Positions 1-11,730 of a DNA stretch of 64,000 nucleotides are shown here, one piece after another. Both the position numbers and the translations under genes were made by a program. The notes beneath the pieces were generated by a model. It did no database searches and was not told the DNA's origin. It saw only the letters and a list, made by a program, of their open reading frames with translations. How positions within the stretch are numbered: position 1 is the first letter of the stretch; every line of letters begins with the position of its first letter. Origin of the DNA: Chelonoidis abingdonii (Eukaryota > Chordata > Testudines > Testudinidae). The stretch is taken from the NCBI RefSeq assembly GCF_003597395.2, contig NC_133770.1, positions 95,854,786 through 95,918,785 of the forward strand, given 5' to 3'.

Positions 1-1031
1 AGTCGCCTTAGGAAATAATTTAGGATAATACATTGGGGACGCATCACGTTGGAAGCAACAGAGGAGAGAAGGACTTGTGGGGTATTGGTTGATAGCAGGA
101 TCATGAGCCGCCAATGCGATATGGCGTTAAAGAAATAGTGGTTTTAGATGCATCAGGAAGAGGTATTTCAGGCAAGGATAAGGAGTGTTATTACCGTTAT
201 AAAGGGGCTGGTGAGACCCACCTGGATATTGTGGGCATTTGGTGTCCCAATGTTTAAGAAGAATGATTCAAACTGGAAAGTTCAGGACGGGCTATCTAGG
301 ATATCCGAGGATGGAAAACCTGCCTTATGAAAGGAGACCAAAAGAGCTTGCTGTTAGCCAGCCAAAAGCTCCGGGGGAATATCTGCTCATATAATATATC
401 AGGGATAACGTTAGGGAGGGAGAATTATTTAAGCTTAGTACTAATGTAGCAACAGGACGAATGGGACAATGGATATTAGGAAGTTAGACTTGAAATAGAC
501 GAAGTTCTAACCATTAGGGGAGTGAAGTCTGGAACAGCCTCTGAGGGAAGTAGTGGGGCAAAAGACTTATCAGGCTTAAGACTAAGCTGATAAGTATAAT
601 GGAGGGGGAAATGGTGGAAGTTTATTTGGGCAACATCGATGGATTATCAGATAGATAAGTCCTGCTTAATGTGCTGTGAGGGAGCTTGGAGGATGGACGA
701 GTCTAAGTGCAGAGATTCCTTCCTGGTGCTGGCTGGTGAGCTCCCCAATGCTCAGGGTTTAGCCTGTCGCCATATTGGGGGCAGGAAGAATTCCTCAGGG
801 CGGGATGGGCAGGCGGCCCTGAGTTTTCGTCCTTCCTCTCAGCATCGGCCATCGGTCACTTGCTGGTGGATTCTCAGCAGCTTGAGGTCTTCAAACCACA
901 ATTTTGAGGACTTCAATAACTCAGTCATGGGTTAGGGGTTGTTATAAAAGTAGATGGGTAGGGTTCTGTGGCCTGCTTTGTGCAGGAGGTCAGACTAGAT
1001 GATCATATTGGTCCCTTCTGACCTACGAGTC
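1..1031 (+). mobile_element. CR1-type LINE, degraded 3' part
   Basis: The last 100 bases read like the 3' end of turtle and bird CR1 elements: 'gcaggaggtcagactagatg' followed by 'ggtcccttctgacc'. Upstream text fits the C-terminal reverse-transcriptase and 3' UTR portion of CR1, but every frame is broken by stops and indels. The element enters from outside the window on the left. It is a dead copy; the short open frames inside it are remnants, not genes. Confidence 0.7.
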
Positions 1032-1925
1032 TATAATATACTGGTCCAAAGCTACAAAGTGAGTCAGTGGTAAAAGAGGTTTGTGTGCATTCAGTAGCTA
1101 CCTATTAAAATTTTAGAAACATACACAATCCAAGGGCTTGGTTTTAGGTTTTTCGGTTATACTTACTATTTATAACATCACCTTGGAAACTTGAAAAATG
1201 AAACTTTTACTCTTATCCTAAAATAGCTTCTCCCTTCATCACATGCAGAAAAACACACCAAAGTAGCTCATTATTTACTATTACAGGATTATACAGGACT
1301 GCTGATTAGGTTTTTTTTGGTAAATATTTAATTCATAATTAAAAGATACCAATTATTACAAACTTGGGCTCTAATGAGTAGCCCCAGTAAATTTAAGTTT
1401 AGTGTTTGCAAGATCAGGGCCTCAGGGTCTTATCCTCAGCCCTTTCCTCATTGAAAACATTGGGCCTATATGCATAAGCAAGGACAAGAGATGGTCATAA
1501 AAAGATCGACAATCTCTTTTTTGTGTGTACAATAATATGGTCTAGACACCCCAAGGGGAAGACAGGTGGTCTGAACCCCAAAGAAAATGCAGCTGGATCA
1601 ACTGGTTGTATACCATGTTATTGTGTATAAACATATATCAAGTAATGTCTTTTATGAAAACTTGCAATGTCCTGACCTTGATGGTCACCATGAGATGGCT
1701 ATATAATTTACACTTATAAACATATGTATGTACATATGTTTAGAAAATTTTAATTGTAATCATGGTGCAACTACAGCTCCACTTCACACTAGCCACGGGA
1801 AGCAATCAGGCAGGGAGGGGCACCTCCCAGGCTAACTGTTTACATGAAAATAACTGCAAGCACCTAGCATTGTACAACCAAGGGAAAGGCAATGATGGAC
1901 CATTAAAGTTAATGGAAAGACATAG
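1032..1925. other. intronic sequence, nothing recognised
   Basis: AT-rich intron sequence of ELMO1. I see no exon, repeat boundary or conserved motif that I can name. Confidence 0.5.
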
Positions 1926-2198
1926 TGCTGGTCTACACTAGGGGAAGGGATTGATCTAAGATACGCAACTTCAGCTACATGAATAACGTAGCTGAAGTCA
2001 AAGTATCTTAGATCGATTTACCTACCATCCTCACGGTGCGGGATCGACGTTCGCGGCTCCCTCTGTCGATTCCGCTACCACCGTTCGCGTTGGTGGAGTT
2101 CCAGAGTCAACAGGAGCGCGTTCGGGAATCAATATATCGCATCTAGATGAGACGCGATATATCGATCCTCGAGAAATCGATTGCTACCCGCCGATAGA
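1926..2198. mobile_element. palindromic MITE, copy 1 (right end truncated)
   Basis: Begins 'tggtctacacta' and contains two strong hairpins: 'cttcagctac' with 'gtagctgaag' around a 9-base loop, and 'atatatcgc' with 'gcgatatat' around 'atctagatgagac'. A second copy at 18228-18519 has the same order and both hairpins. Copy 1 stops after 'acccgccgat', where copy 2 runs on about 30 bases to 'gtgaagacgtagcc'. The ends resemble PIF/Harbinger-type turtle MITEs. Class assignment is inference. Confidence 0.7.
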
Positions 2199-2223
2199 AA
2201 CTGAAAAGAAAACCCCAGTCTTG

Positions 2224-2954
2224 GGCTTTGGCTACAGCACGAGTTACAGCGCAATAAAGCAGCCCTGGGTGCCCTAGCTCACTCCCCATCCACACTGGCA
2301 AGGCATGTAGAGCGCTCTGACTCCACAGCTACAGTGCTGCTAGTACTCCACTTCAGCAAGTGAAATAATGTTTGCTGCTCCCCCGTTGGAATGCCATGGT
2401 GCCAGTGTGAACAAGGTGTTGCATTACTGTGCTGTAATCAGCCTCCGGAAACATTCCATAATCCCCTTAAGGCAAGTGGCCACTCTTGTCATTGCTGTGA
2501 AATTGGCTGCAGGCCGGGCCAGCGCTTCCATTTAGGCGACCTAGGCGGTCACCAAGGGTACCAGGATTTGGAAGGGCGGCATTTTGCCGCCCATGGCAAC
2601 AATTTGGCAGCGGGGGGGTCCTTCCGCGCTCTGGGTCGGTGGCGGCAATTATGCAGCAGGTCCTTCACTCGCTCTGGGACCCGCCGCCAAAGTGCCCCGA
2701 AGACCGGGAGCACGGAAGGACTCCCTGCCGCAGAATTGCCGCCAACGACCAGGAGCGCGGAAGGACCCCTGCCTAGGGCATCAAAAACCCTGGCGCCAGT
2801 CCTGGCTGCAGGAATGCGGAAATGCAGCGGAACAGGCTGTTGATTGACTCCCTCACGTCACAGGAACCTGGACAGAATGCAACACTTTCCCTATTACGCT
2901 CTATGAAGGTGGCTTTAACTCACAGCGCTCTACATCTGCAAGTGTAGCCATGCC
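2224..2954. mobile_element. non-autonomous PIF/Harbinger-like element
   Basis: Left end 'gggctttggctacagcacg' and right end 'tgcaagtgtagccatgcc' are imperfect inverted repeats. A 3-bp duplication TTG (2221-2223 and 2955-2957) fits the 3-bp duplications of PIF/Harbinger. The interior is interrupted by a hAT element at 2514-2804. The open frames at 2391-2847 are fortuitous and lie across both elements. Confidence 0.65.
2514..2804. mobile_element. hAT-type miniature element nested in Harbinger-like element
   Basis: Flanked by an exact 8-bp duplication GCTGCAGG (2506-2513 and 2805-2812), the size made by hAT transposases. Ends 'ccgggccagcgc' and 'ggcgccagtcctg' are imperfect inverted repeats. 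GC-rich interior with repeated 'aggagcgcggaaggacc'-like blocks. No transposase coding. Confidence 0.7.
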
Positions 2955-2957
2955 TTG

Positions 2958-5106
2958 GAAAACTAAGGAAAGAGGTAGTTTCTCCCTCTCTGTATCCATA
3001 GTTCCAGAGAAAGAAAAAAAATGGCAAACCTTGTGAAAAGAGAAGGGGTTTATTATGTGAGAAGGCTATCCAGAAACAGAGGGCCAGCATCTAAGCAGAG
3101 TACTGTCCATGAAACACTGGACACCACTACGACAGAGGGCACACTGGAAAACTGTTAAGATGCAATGGGTAACTTGTATTAGAGAAGGGAATTTAGCTTA
3201 TATAGATGTGTGAAGGCTGAGATTGCATCTTTATGGTTACAGTCTGTGTAACTTGTGTTTGCTTTTTCTGACTATTCCATCTTTGAATCTGTGATCTTTC
3301 TACTATACAAACTTTTTGTTCAGTTTTACTCTAAGCAGGTCTCTGTTGTGCAGTCTTGGTGGAGTGTGCAGCCTCAAGTGGACTGATAACTGGGGGCAAG
3401 TTTCACTCCTTTAGGGTGATGAACCAGAAGGGAAAAGTCCGAGTGTCCAGTAGTTAAGAATTTAAGGGAAAGATTTTGGAAGACTCATGACCAGAAGAGC
3501 TATTGAGGTCATCTTGAAAGGAGTAACTAGGTGTGTGGAAGCCATGGGGAGACCTTTATGTCTGTAGGCTGGCTACCCATGTCAGAGCTCTGAGCCATAG
3601 TTGCATAGCATTAAGGCACCCAAAGTTACAGGGCAGGTGATGGTCTGAGTGAACCCCAAAACATCACAACATGATTTTCGAAGACATTCATGAAAAAATT
3701 GTGTTTCTATTTGCAGAAATGTGCAGAGAAAAGGATAATTATTGTAAATACTTGTGGGCACGTGTATTTTCACAATGATACTTGTGCAAACGTATTTGCA
3801 TGAGTATTCATGCTGGAAATGTTAATGCAGGCATTCTGAAAGCTATTTGCAGGTTCAGGAGTCATCCAGTCAGGTAGCCAAAAAAACAACCTCATGTGAC
3901 AAAGGTGGCTAATCCCACATCACAAATAGCATATTATTAAAAGCTAGTACTGGGATCAGTGATTATGGTACAGTTCACAAGCAACCCATATGTTTGCATA
4001 AGCCATTAGTTTAATAATTTTGAACAAGATAATACACAGATGTCCAATGCTGTTTGTGAATAATTAATTAACTGATAGAGGGACTAGTCACAATCTGTGT
4101 GCAGCTAATATTTTACCTACCTCTAGTAAAGAACAGTCACTAGAACAAGGGTTTGCAGGATCTGGTATATAAAAGATACACATAAATGTTCACAAACAGT
4201 AGCAGATGCCATTCTGCTTACTGCATGGGAGGACAGACAACTGTGCTTTAGGAATATTTTCACACTATACTATGATTACAACTCACTTATCCATCTACAC
4301 ACCCATCATTAGAACAAAAAAATCCCAGAATGGGCAATCCCAGACAAACTGACGTTTCACTCTCATATAAATTCATATAAAAAGATAAATGCTGGAAAAG
4401 ATACATAAGTTAATTCCATAGAAACATAACTGGGCACGGGGGAAAATGTGTCATGTAAAATGACAAAAATACTATATAGTGCATACCGAGATATTGAGGA
4501 AGATAACACGAGAGTCAAGATAAATAGGAAAGACAGAAAGATGAAATCCAACATAATATGAGAGAAATTCAATCTATACTCAAGTAACCTAGGAGACAGA
4601 GTGTGTGAGTGTTGTAAAGAGGCGGCAAGGGGAAGCATTGTTTAGAGAAAAAAACAATCCTCAGAGAATAACGAGACATGAACTTTGCAAACAGATCTGA
4701 AGAAACAAAGAGACAGGTCAAATTCCCAACAGATCTGACAATTCATATTCACAAAGTTCCAACTCAGTGAAATTTCAAATAGGCAAGTCATAAATCTCTA
4801 AAGGAAATAGTTTATAAGAGATTTAGCAATGTGCCAGCAATTGCTGCATTGCAAAAGTGATGCTATAATGATTTAGAGAAAAAAAGCCAAAAAGTCTAAA
4901 AAAGAACAAGTACTCTAAATCTGTGATAATTAAAAGAAAACACACTGTACTAATACTTAGGGTTTCGGATTTAATTTAGAAAGAAAAAAAACAACCCTCA
5001 CTGTCCCACTTTCAAATGTTTCTGGCTGCAGGGGATAAAAATCAGAAACTCACACCTGGAAGTGAAAGCATTGTGTAAGGGTGGGCATTTGCCAATAGAA
5101 ATGGAG
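2958..5106. other. intronic sequence, nothing recognised
   Basis: AT-rich ELMO1 intron. Only short fortuitous open frames are present. The expected next ELMO1 exon (following residue 81) was searched for by eye on the minus strand and not seen. Confidence 0.5.
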
Positions 5107-5110
5107 GTTA

Positions 5111-5412
5111 CTTACCTGTAACTGGAGGTTCTTCGAGATGTGTGATCCGTACCTGTATTCCACACGTGGATACACAAGAGCACCATGTGCCTGAGTCCAG
5201 AATTTCTTTCAAACAATGTCAATTGGTATACACACATGTTGTAGGTTTTTCCATGCTCCCATTTGAAGGCATAAAGGGTGGTGCTGGCCAACATCTCTCC
5301 AGTTTCCCATTCTTACTGCAGTGTACCCAATCCACAGCAGAGGGGACAGAGGGTGGGTAGTGGAATAAAGATAGGGATCATGCATCTCAAAGAACTTCCA
5401 GTTACAGATAAG
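5111..5412. repeat. inverted-repeat-bounded terminal segment of the DIRS-like element
   Basis: Positions 5111-5140 and 5383-5412 are inverted repeats over 30 bases with three differences, all transitions. The inner edge reads 'gttcttcgagatg' on the left and 'catctcaaagaac' on the right. I recognise the segment as a common turtle interspersed repeat. Its position just past the recombinase end suggests it is the element's terminus. Confidence 0.6.
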
Positions 5413-5458
5413 TTGTGAGGTAAGAAATTAACAAGTAGTCATCAAACTGGGGGTGGGT

Positions 5459-6335
5459 TCAGTGAAACAGAAGTGATAGCTGAAGGTAGCACTGCTGTCC
5501 CCACAGCCGTATCCACAGTTGAGATTGTACCATGATATAATGTCTCATGAAGGTATACAAAGAGCTCCACGTAGCTGCCCTACATATTCTGGTCTGAGTA
5601 TGTTTCTGAAAGATGCAGCTGAAGTAGCTTGCCCCCCCGGTAGAATGAGCCTTTATCCCTTTGGGGATGGTTGGGAGGATGCCAACTAGTTGGTAACAAA
5701 AGGTGATGCAACCCAAGATCCATTTAGAAAATCTCTGCACGGATATATACTGACCTCTTGATCATTCTGCTATGGAAACAAATAGTTTAGGTGTCTTCTA
5801 ATCTCCTTTGTTCTTTACAGATAAAATGACAAAGTCCTCTGGAAGTCTAGAGAATGCAGTCTTTTCTTCTTCTAAGGCATGTGGTTTAGGAAAAAAATAC
5901 AAGTCATTGGATGACCTGACTCAACTGAAATACAAAAACTACGTTGGATATGAATCTGGCATGGAGGTGTAGTGAGACCTTTTCTTGATAAAAGCTGAGC
6001 CAACCATAAGTACTCCCAGTTCACTGACTCTTCTTGCCAATGTTATAGCTATCAGAAAGGCAACCTCCATGCACAGATGTGTTCTAGAGCATATAGTCAG
6101 CGACTCAAAGGGAGTCTTAGTGAAAGATGATAGAACAAAATTGAGATTCCACTGAGATACAAACTTCACCACTGGTGGAAAGGTTCTGAGAATGCCCTTC
6201 AAAAATATAGTTGTGACAGGGTGTGTCAAGATCATACAGTTATCCACTGGAGGATGGAAAGTGCTGATTGCTGCTAAATGAACCTGCAGGGAACTCAACG
6301 CAAGATCCAAAGATTTATGGGTGAGTGGATACTCT
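5459..6335 (-). pseudogene. DIRS-type tyrosine recombinase pseudogene
   Basis: The frames 6310-5939 and 5740-5459 are in the same register; the stretch between them holds four in-frame stops and no net frameshift. The N-terminal piece shows the family pattern 'SSLQVHLAAISTFHPPV' and 'ARRVSELGVL', which carries the first catalytic arginine region. The C-terminal piece has 'IKAHST' followed by G, then 'ICRAATWSSLYTFMRHY'. In the family the HxxR motif ends in arginine; here the fourth residue is glycine (codon at 5638-5636), and the final tyrosine is kept. Stops plus this loss make the enzyme dead. In life it would recombine circular cDNA into the genome. Confidence 0.65.
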
Positions 6336-6340
6336 AAGAT

Positions 6341-7497
6341 ATAGACTTATAGACTCATAGACTCTAGGACTGGAAGGGACCTCGAGAGGTCATCGAGTCC
6401 AGTCCCCTGCCCTCATGGCAGGACCAAATACTGTCTAGACCATCCCTGATAGACATTTATCTAACCTACTCTTAAATATCTCCAGAGATGGAGATTCCAC
6501 AACCTCCCTAGGCAATTTATTCCAGTGTTTAACTACCCTGACAATTAGGAACTTTTTCCTAATGTCCAACCTAAATCTCCCTTGCTGCAGTTTAAGCCCA
6601 TTGCTTCTTGTTCTATCATTAGAGGCTAAGGTGAACAAGTTTTCTCCCTCCTCCTGATGACACCCTTTTAGATACCTGAAAACTGCTATCATGTCCCCTC
6701 TCAGTCTTCTCTTTTCCAAACTAAATAAACCCAATTCTTTCAGCCTTCCTTCATAGGTCATGTTCTCAAGACCTTTAATCATTCTTGTTGCTCTTCTCTG
6801 GACCCTCTCCAATTTCTCCACATCTTTCTTGAAATGCGGTGCCCAGAACTGGACACAATACTCCAGTTGAGGCCTAACCAGCGCAGAGTAGAGCGGAAGA
6901 ATGACTTCTCATGTCTTGTTTACAACACACCTGTTAATGCATCCCAGAATCACGTTTGCTTTTTTTGCAACAGTATCACACTGTTGACTCATATTTAGCT
7001 TGTGGTCCACTATGACCCCTAGATCTCTTTCTGCCATACTCCTTCCTAGACAGTCTCTTCCCATTCTGTATGTGTGAAACTGATTGTTCCTTCCTAAGTG
7101 GAGCACTTTGCATTTGTCTTTATTGAACTTCATCCGGTTTACCTCAGACCATTTCTCCAATTTGTCCAGATCATTTTGAATTTTGACCCTGTCCTCCAAA
7201 GCAGTTGCAATCCCTCCCAGTTTGGTATCGTCCGCAAACTTAATAAGCGTACTTTCTATGCCAACATCTAAGTCGTTGATGAAGATATTGAACAGAGCCG
7301 GTCCCAAAACAGACCCCTGCGGAACCCCACTTGTTATACCTTTCCAGCAGGATTGGGAGCCATTAATAACTACTCTCTGAGTACGGTTATCCAGCCAGTT
7401 ATGCACCCACCATATAGTAGCCCCATCTAAATTGTATTTGCCTAGTTTATCGATAAGGATATCATGCGAGACCGTATCAAATGTCTTGATAAAATGC
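6341..7497 (-). mobile_element. CR1 LINE fragment, 5'-truncated
   Basis: Contains the C-terminal half of the CR1 reverse transcriptase and a 3' UTR that ends in an 8-bp-like array ('tagactcatagactc' on the plus strand). Truncated at the 5' end near 7497, as usual for target-primed retrotransposition. Much better preserved than the CR1 at 1-1031, so probably younger. Confidence 0.9.
6435..7406 (-). pseudogene. CR1 reverse transcriptase, C-terminal part
   Basis: One frame runs through both open segments (7406-6909 and 6821-6435), broken only by TGA at 6911-6909. Motifs in order: 'TSGVPQGSVLGPALF', the catalytic box FADD at residues 57-60 of the first segment, 'MKFNKDKCKVLHLG', 'ERDLGVIVD', then after the stop '[11 protein letters not shown]', '[14 protein letters not shown]' and '[18 protein letters not shown]'. 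The TGA follows 'CVVNKT' and fits C-to-T decay of an arginine CGA codon. The enzyme copied LINE RNA at the target site; this copy lacks its endonuclease half. Confidence 0.9.
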
Positions 7498-7868
7498 TAA
7501 AGGTTACTGGACCCCAGCGTGAACAATCCCTTCAGTGGTTGTACCAGAGGTTGCCTCTCTTCCTTGTAGCGAAACTTACTAGAGTCCTTCAGTCTGTCAG
7601 AATTGCTTGCTATGCTGAAAATGAACTGACCTGTTGGAATTCAGCTGACATTGTTCTAAACCAAATGAGAATTAACTCCTTTGCACAAACATGTTCTTAT
7701 TTTCCCCACCCTGTTTTTCAGGCAGCTTTGGTGAACTTTGCAACAACTGGGGACAAGACTGTGGCTTCTGTCCTGACCTGCTGGAATGAAGTGGTTAGTC
7801 AGTTGCACAATGGAAATTTCAGATTTGCTTCTAGTTCTAAAAACTTATGGTTTTTTTTAATTAGTTAG
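7464..7868 (+). other. 134-codon open frame of unknown origin
   Basis: The first 11 codons are antisense CR1. From 7498 onward the sequence is not a repeat I recognise. At 7696-7722 a pyrimidine-rich tract ends 'ccctgtttttcag', a good splice acceptor for the plus strand, and 'gtggttagtc' follows about 70 bases later as a possible donor. The predicted residues ('FLVAKLTRVLQSVR', 'VNFATTGDKTVASVLTCWNEV') match no family I can name. It could be a pseudogene fragment or chance. It lies opposite to ELMO1. Confidence 0.2.
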
Positions 7869-10596
7869 TTTGTATTGCTTTTTTACTCTTATAAATGTTT
7901 TGAGGGGCCACCAAAGAGCAGTGTTCTACCACTGTCAGACTGAATGTACTATCTGGACTTAAATCAGGGATTCCAGCAGAGTCAGAGACAAATTGTGTTG
8001 ATGAGCCCAAGTGGAGAAACGCTTCCATTTAGCTGAGTAACAGCTTCTTGGCCAGTTCACAGTGCCCCAAGGTCAAACATATTTAATGAATGTTCTCTTA
8101 AATAGGGCTTCTTAAATGTTTTAATGGAATGACTACATCCTAAATTCAGTCTTGCTAACTTGCATCTCACCCTGCCCATCCTCTATTAAATGGCTGACTT
8201 CCCTTTCTATTTACAATAGCATGCCATTCTGGTGACAGCTAATAATTCTGTAACGGTAAAGCAAGTTTATGAAAGCATTAGTGTATTTTTAGCTGTATGT
8301 AGCATAAGGGTTTTGTCCATTCTGTAAAATTACACAGCTTACAATTTGCTTTTCACAGTGTCTCATCCACAAGTTCTGTTGTTCTCAGCTGGAAACACGG
8401 AGGAAGGACAAATGTGTGGCTAGCCAGTTTCCCAGGGCAAACAACATGGGCTCAGTGGGTCCCAAGCCCACAGATTGGAAACCTCTGCTCTATCTACCTT
8501 AGGTACTTATATGGTGCCCATTATTGTAGTACCTAGAGAACAAAGATTTTCTTCTAGCATTCATACATGGAAAGGACTATTAATCTGTAAATTCTGAAGA
8601 CTACAAAAATGCCATTCATTAGCAACACTCCAATCCTTCAAAAAGGTCCCCCAAACCACAGCCACAGTTTTAAAAAAATGTAAACATTTGAGAATAAAAC
8701 ACTGGAAATGAGTTAAAAAAAATAAAAGTGAATGCTGGAAACTAAAAGGTACCGTGGCTCCAACATGGAGTTGATGGCATGGGTACTTTCTGAGGAATTA
8801 TGCGAGGGGGTTGTGTGGTACTCTTTGCTGACACATCAACACAGATTTTGCTTGGTTTTATGGGATTACAATTTTAGGCAACAGGAATGTCAGGTCCCCT
8901 TTTTCAGTGGGATCGATGTGGATTGGTTTTCCCTGAAAACCACAGAGATTGGGAAGTGTTGAGGAAGTCCCCACCTCGCCTCTTCCTGAGGCATCCCAGG
9001 AATGGGGGTTAGATTCACAGGGAAGCCTGAGCCAGCCTATGAGACCAGGAAGCTTCCTAGGTATTAGGTTGTCCTGGGTTGCAGGCCATAATACAGCTTG
9101 AAAGTAATCCAGGCTCTGAGAGGGCCTTGCTCTTAAACTGTTGTTAAGCTTTGGGAATGTGATACCCTGGAGTTGAGCATGAAAAAAAGAAGGCATGTGA
9201 CGGAGAGAGTACCTACTGCCTTCTCCCTTTTTACTGCTGCTGGACAGGTCACCTTGTGAGAGGTTATGCTCTCATGGAACAAATAAAGTTCCATTCGCTT
9301 GCCCCAAAATTCCAGATGTCTATCTGTGTCCTTGCTGGGCCCTTCAATTCACTATTTCTACCCCAACATATCTGCAATTTTGCTGTTTGCATGCCCAGTG
9401 TCTGGTAACTGCAAACATCAAGTTGAATGGGGTGGGTGTGAACAGAGAGGTCTGCATGAGTTGGTGAATTACCAATAAGATATGGAGCTTTTCATTTCTT
9501 TACTACAGCTTAGAATCCAGGCTAGATTTCCCTTACCTGAAAGTTACTAAGCGGTTCAGTGGCCTATGTGAAATAAATTATTGGTCTCGGTCCAGGTCCT
9601 AATAGACAGGTGTTCACATCACAAAGCTTCCTCTGTAACTGGCACCCCTTTTGGCAGCCACATCAGAAGCCAAGGATTGAATGGGCAGGACCTTTTTCAT
9701 CCCTAGATTTGATCCCATCAGAACAGAGTTGTGGTTGTTTAAAGGAGTTACTTTGCCTGGGGACTGTAATTTCCAGAATACCACATTGAATCTGCCATGG
9801 CTACCATGACCAGACAAACTCAGGTAAGCTGTCTTAGTAAGATAGTGCATTGGTGATGCAAGATGGAGAGAGTTCTATTGCTAATACCCATGCTGCGAAT
9901 AAACAGAGGCTTTCAATATGTGGCAGTATAGCTGAGAGCCCAGAAATGGGTCATGATAGGGATCTGGTGGGTCCCACCCACCAGCTGAGAGGGAGTGGGA
10001 TAAAAAAATGCAAAATCTCATGGTCACTAGGAACCTGAAGAGAACATAAGAAGGAGCAGTTCACTCAGTCCTCCTCTCTCTCCCACTTCTGTCATCCCAA
10101 CCCTACCACATGCCTTTAACCCAAACATAGTTCCTGTCCTCCATCCTCCCTTTCAGCTCTGAACTCTGGAGCAGAGACAGTTTCTCTGATGAAGGCATTG
10201 GTGCCATCTTAACAGACTGGAAGTTGTGACACCTTGGAGATGAGTGCTGTGTAAATGGGAGAATGGGAGGAGAGGAGGGAGAAGAGAGATTAGACAGAAG
10301 TACCCAGCAGCACAAGCCCCACACCCAGCAATACCAGCCCTCCTCCAAATAAGTGAAAACCCTCCAAATCCCACAATCCTTTGTAGTTGGACAGTGGGAT
10401 ACAGTAGATCATGGGCAACATTTAACACCATTTTGAGAGTCACAGACCCCAAAAAATAGAGAGCCACTAATTCTCAGTCCCTTCCACGAGCTTCCAAATT
10501 CACTACAAGAAAAAAATTCATAGTAATCACCTCAACCAAACCATCATTATGGGAGACTGAAAAAGTTTAAGGAGAGCGAACAGAATGGTAACTTAC
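7869..10596. other. intronic sequence downstream of ELMO1 exon 5
   Basis: Mostly unrecognised intron. A candidate LTR end is listed separately at 8990-9368. Short open frames on both strands show no family pattern. Confidence 0.4.
8990..9368 (+). mobile_element. candidate LTR 3' portion
   Basis: A polyadenylation signal AATAAA at 9282-9287 is followed about 80 bases later by 'ctaccccaaca', a plausible LTR end. The left boundary and a target duplication could not be found, so this may be another repeat type. Confidence 0.25.
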
Positions 10597-10647
10597 TGGA
10601 GAAGTTGTTAATCGAAGAATCGCTCCATTTTTAATTTCATTGCGATT
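10597..10647 (-). CDS. ELMO1: ELMO1 coding exon (residues 65-81)
   Basis: 51-base exon, read from 10647 down. The acceptor is 'ttttctctttcag' and the donor is 'gtaagt' at 10596-10591. It encodes NRNEIKNGAILRLTTSP in phase 0 at both ends. Human ELMO1, as I recall it, has T at residue 73 where this has A. ELMO1 pairs with DOCK1 to activate Rac during cell migration and engulfment; this exon belongs to the N-terminal ubiquitin-like domain that binds RhoG. It follows exon 39705-39633 across an intron of about 29 kb. ELMO2, as I recall it, differs clearly here, which supports the ELMO1 call. Confidence 0.95.
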
Positions 10648-11662
10648 CTGAAAGAGAAAATCCAAAAAGGTTTTATTCCCTCTAATTACAATCAGCTCAC
10701 ACGAAAGGTGCAACATGCACAGGATAGAATGCAACATTAAACCAGCAACAATGCTTTGTCTGTATAAGTGGGTGAATGTCTCCCCACTGCATAGTACAGT
10801 AAGATACACGATTTCTCCCCCTTTTTATGCAAATTACCCATTGTTCAAGCAAGAAATACAAATATATATATTGTTCATATGAATTTTTAACAGATTTGAA
10901 CCATTTTAAGAATGACTTCATATATTGCAGAATTTAGCTACCATTGGCAATTTCTAAATATTTCTTTGAAATATACAATAATAGACATAAATAACTGCCA
11001 GTAATGTCTGGCTCTAATCTTGTGCTGCATAGCTGAGGGGTTTGTAAGATTGCTGAAACCTATCATTAAACATCTGCAGCATTTAAATGTTATCCCACTG
11101 GCTCTTCATTTTCTAGAACAAGAACATGCTGACAAGCCACTGGAACCAGCCACTGAGCTCTGCCATCACTATTTTGCACCCGCCCTCCAACAAAGATGCT
11201 GAAGTGTTAATAAGTCAAACTCCATCACTAATGTTTGCAAATTCAAATATACCACAAGTCATTTCTCACATAGTTGGCAGAAAGAGAAGGGATAAGATAT
11301 TTTCTTTTCAGTAAGATCATATAAAATGTTAAATTAAACTAAGATGCCTGCAGGAAGCTAAGAATCTCATAACAGGTTTTGAAAGAGTATGGGTTAAGCC
11401 AATCTCTTGTCCAACAATCCTCTTAAAAAAGAGATCCTAAAGCCCAAGGCTGCCTATGAAGTACTACCAAACACATAACAGCACATTTGCCTATGTAGCA
11501 CCTGACTCAAAGCTAAATTGATGTCAAACTCCCACTGTACTTCAGTGGCCTTTTGATGAGTCCCAAAGTCTCATTACTACCAGTATTTACCATGGTATTT
11601 TGTAACAAGCTTTGGGATACCTCCAGTGCAAACCCAAATTCTGTTAACACTTTTATGTTTTT

Positions 11663-11730
11663 CTAAAAGATATGCTCTAGTTCAAACCGGAATTTTTTTT
11701 TTTTTGTGGTAAATTCTATGGCCTAAATTA
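11663..11730 (+). mobile_element. short CR1 3' UTR remnant
   Basis: 'ttcaaaccggaatt', a T tract and 'gtggtaaattctatggcc' resemble part of an old CR1 3' end. Too short for a firm call. Confidence 0.3.

Larger units (their letters stand above)
5111..6335 (-). mobile_element. DIRS-like tyrosine-recombinase retroelement, 3' part
   Basis: On the minus strand a tyrosine-recombinase reading frame (6335-5459) is followed by a terminal region with a 30-bp inverted repeat. Known DIRS elements use a tyrosine recombinase instead of an integrase. The reverse-transcriptase part is absent. The upstream end abuts a CR1 fragment at 6341, so the element is probably truncated or interrupted there. Relic, not active. 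Confidence 0.65.

Noticed and set aside
2391..2847. 150- and 87-codon overlapping frames
   Set aside because: Span the junction of a Harbinger-like element and a nested hAT with clear target duplications.
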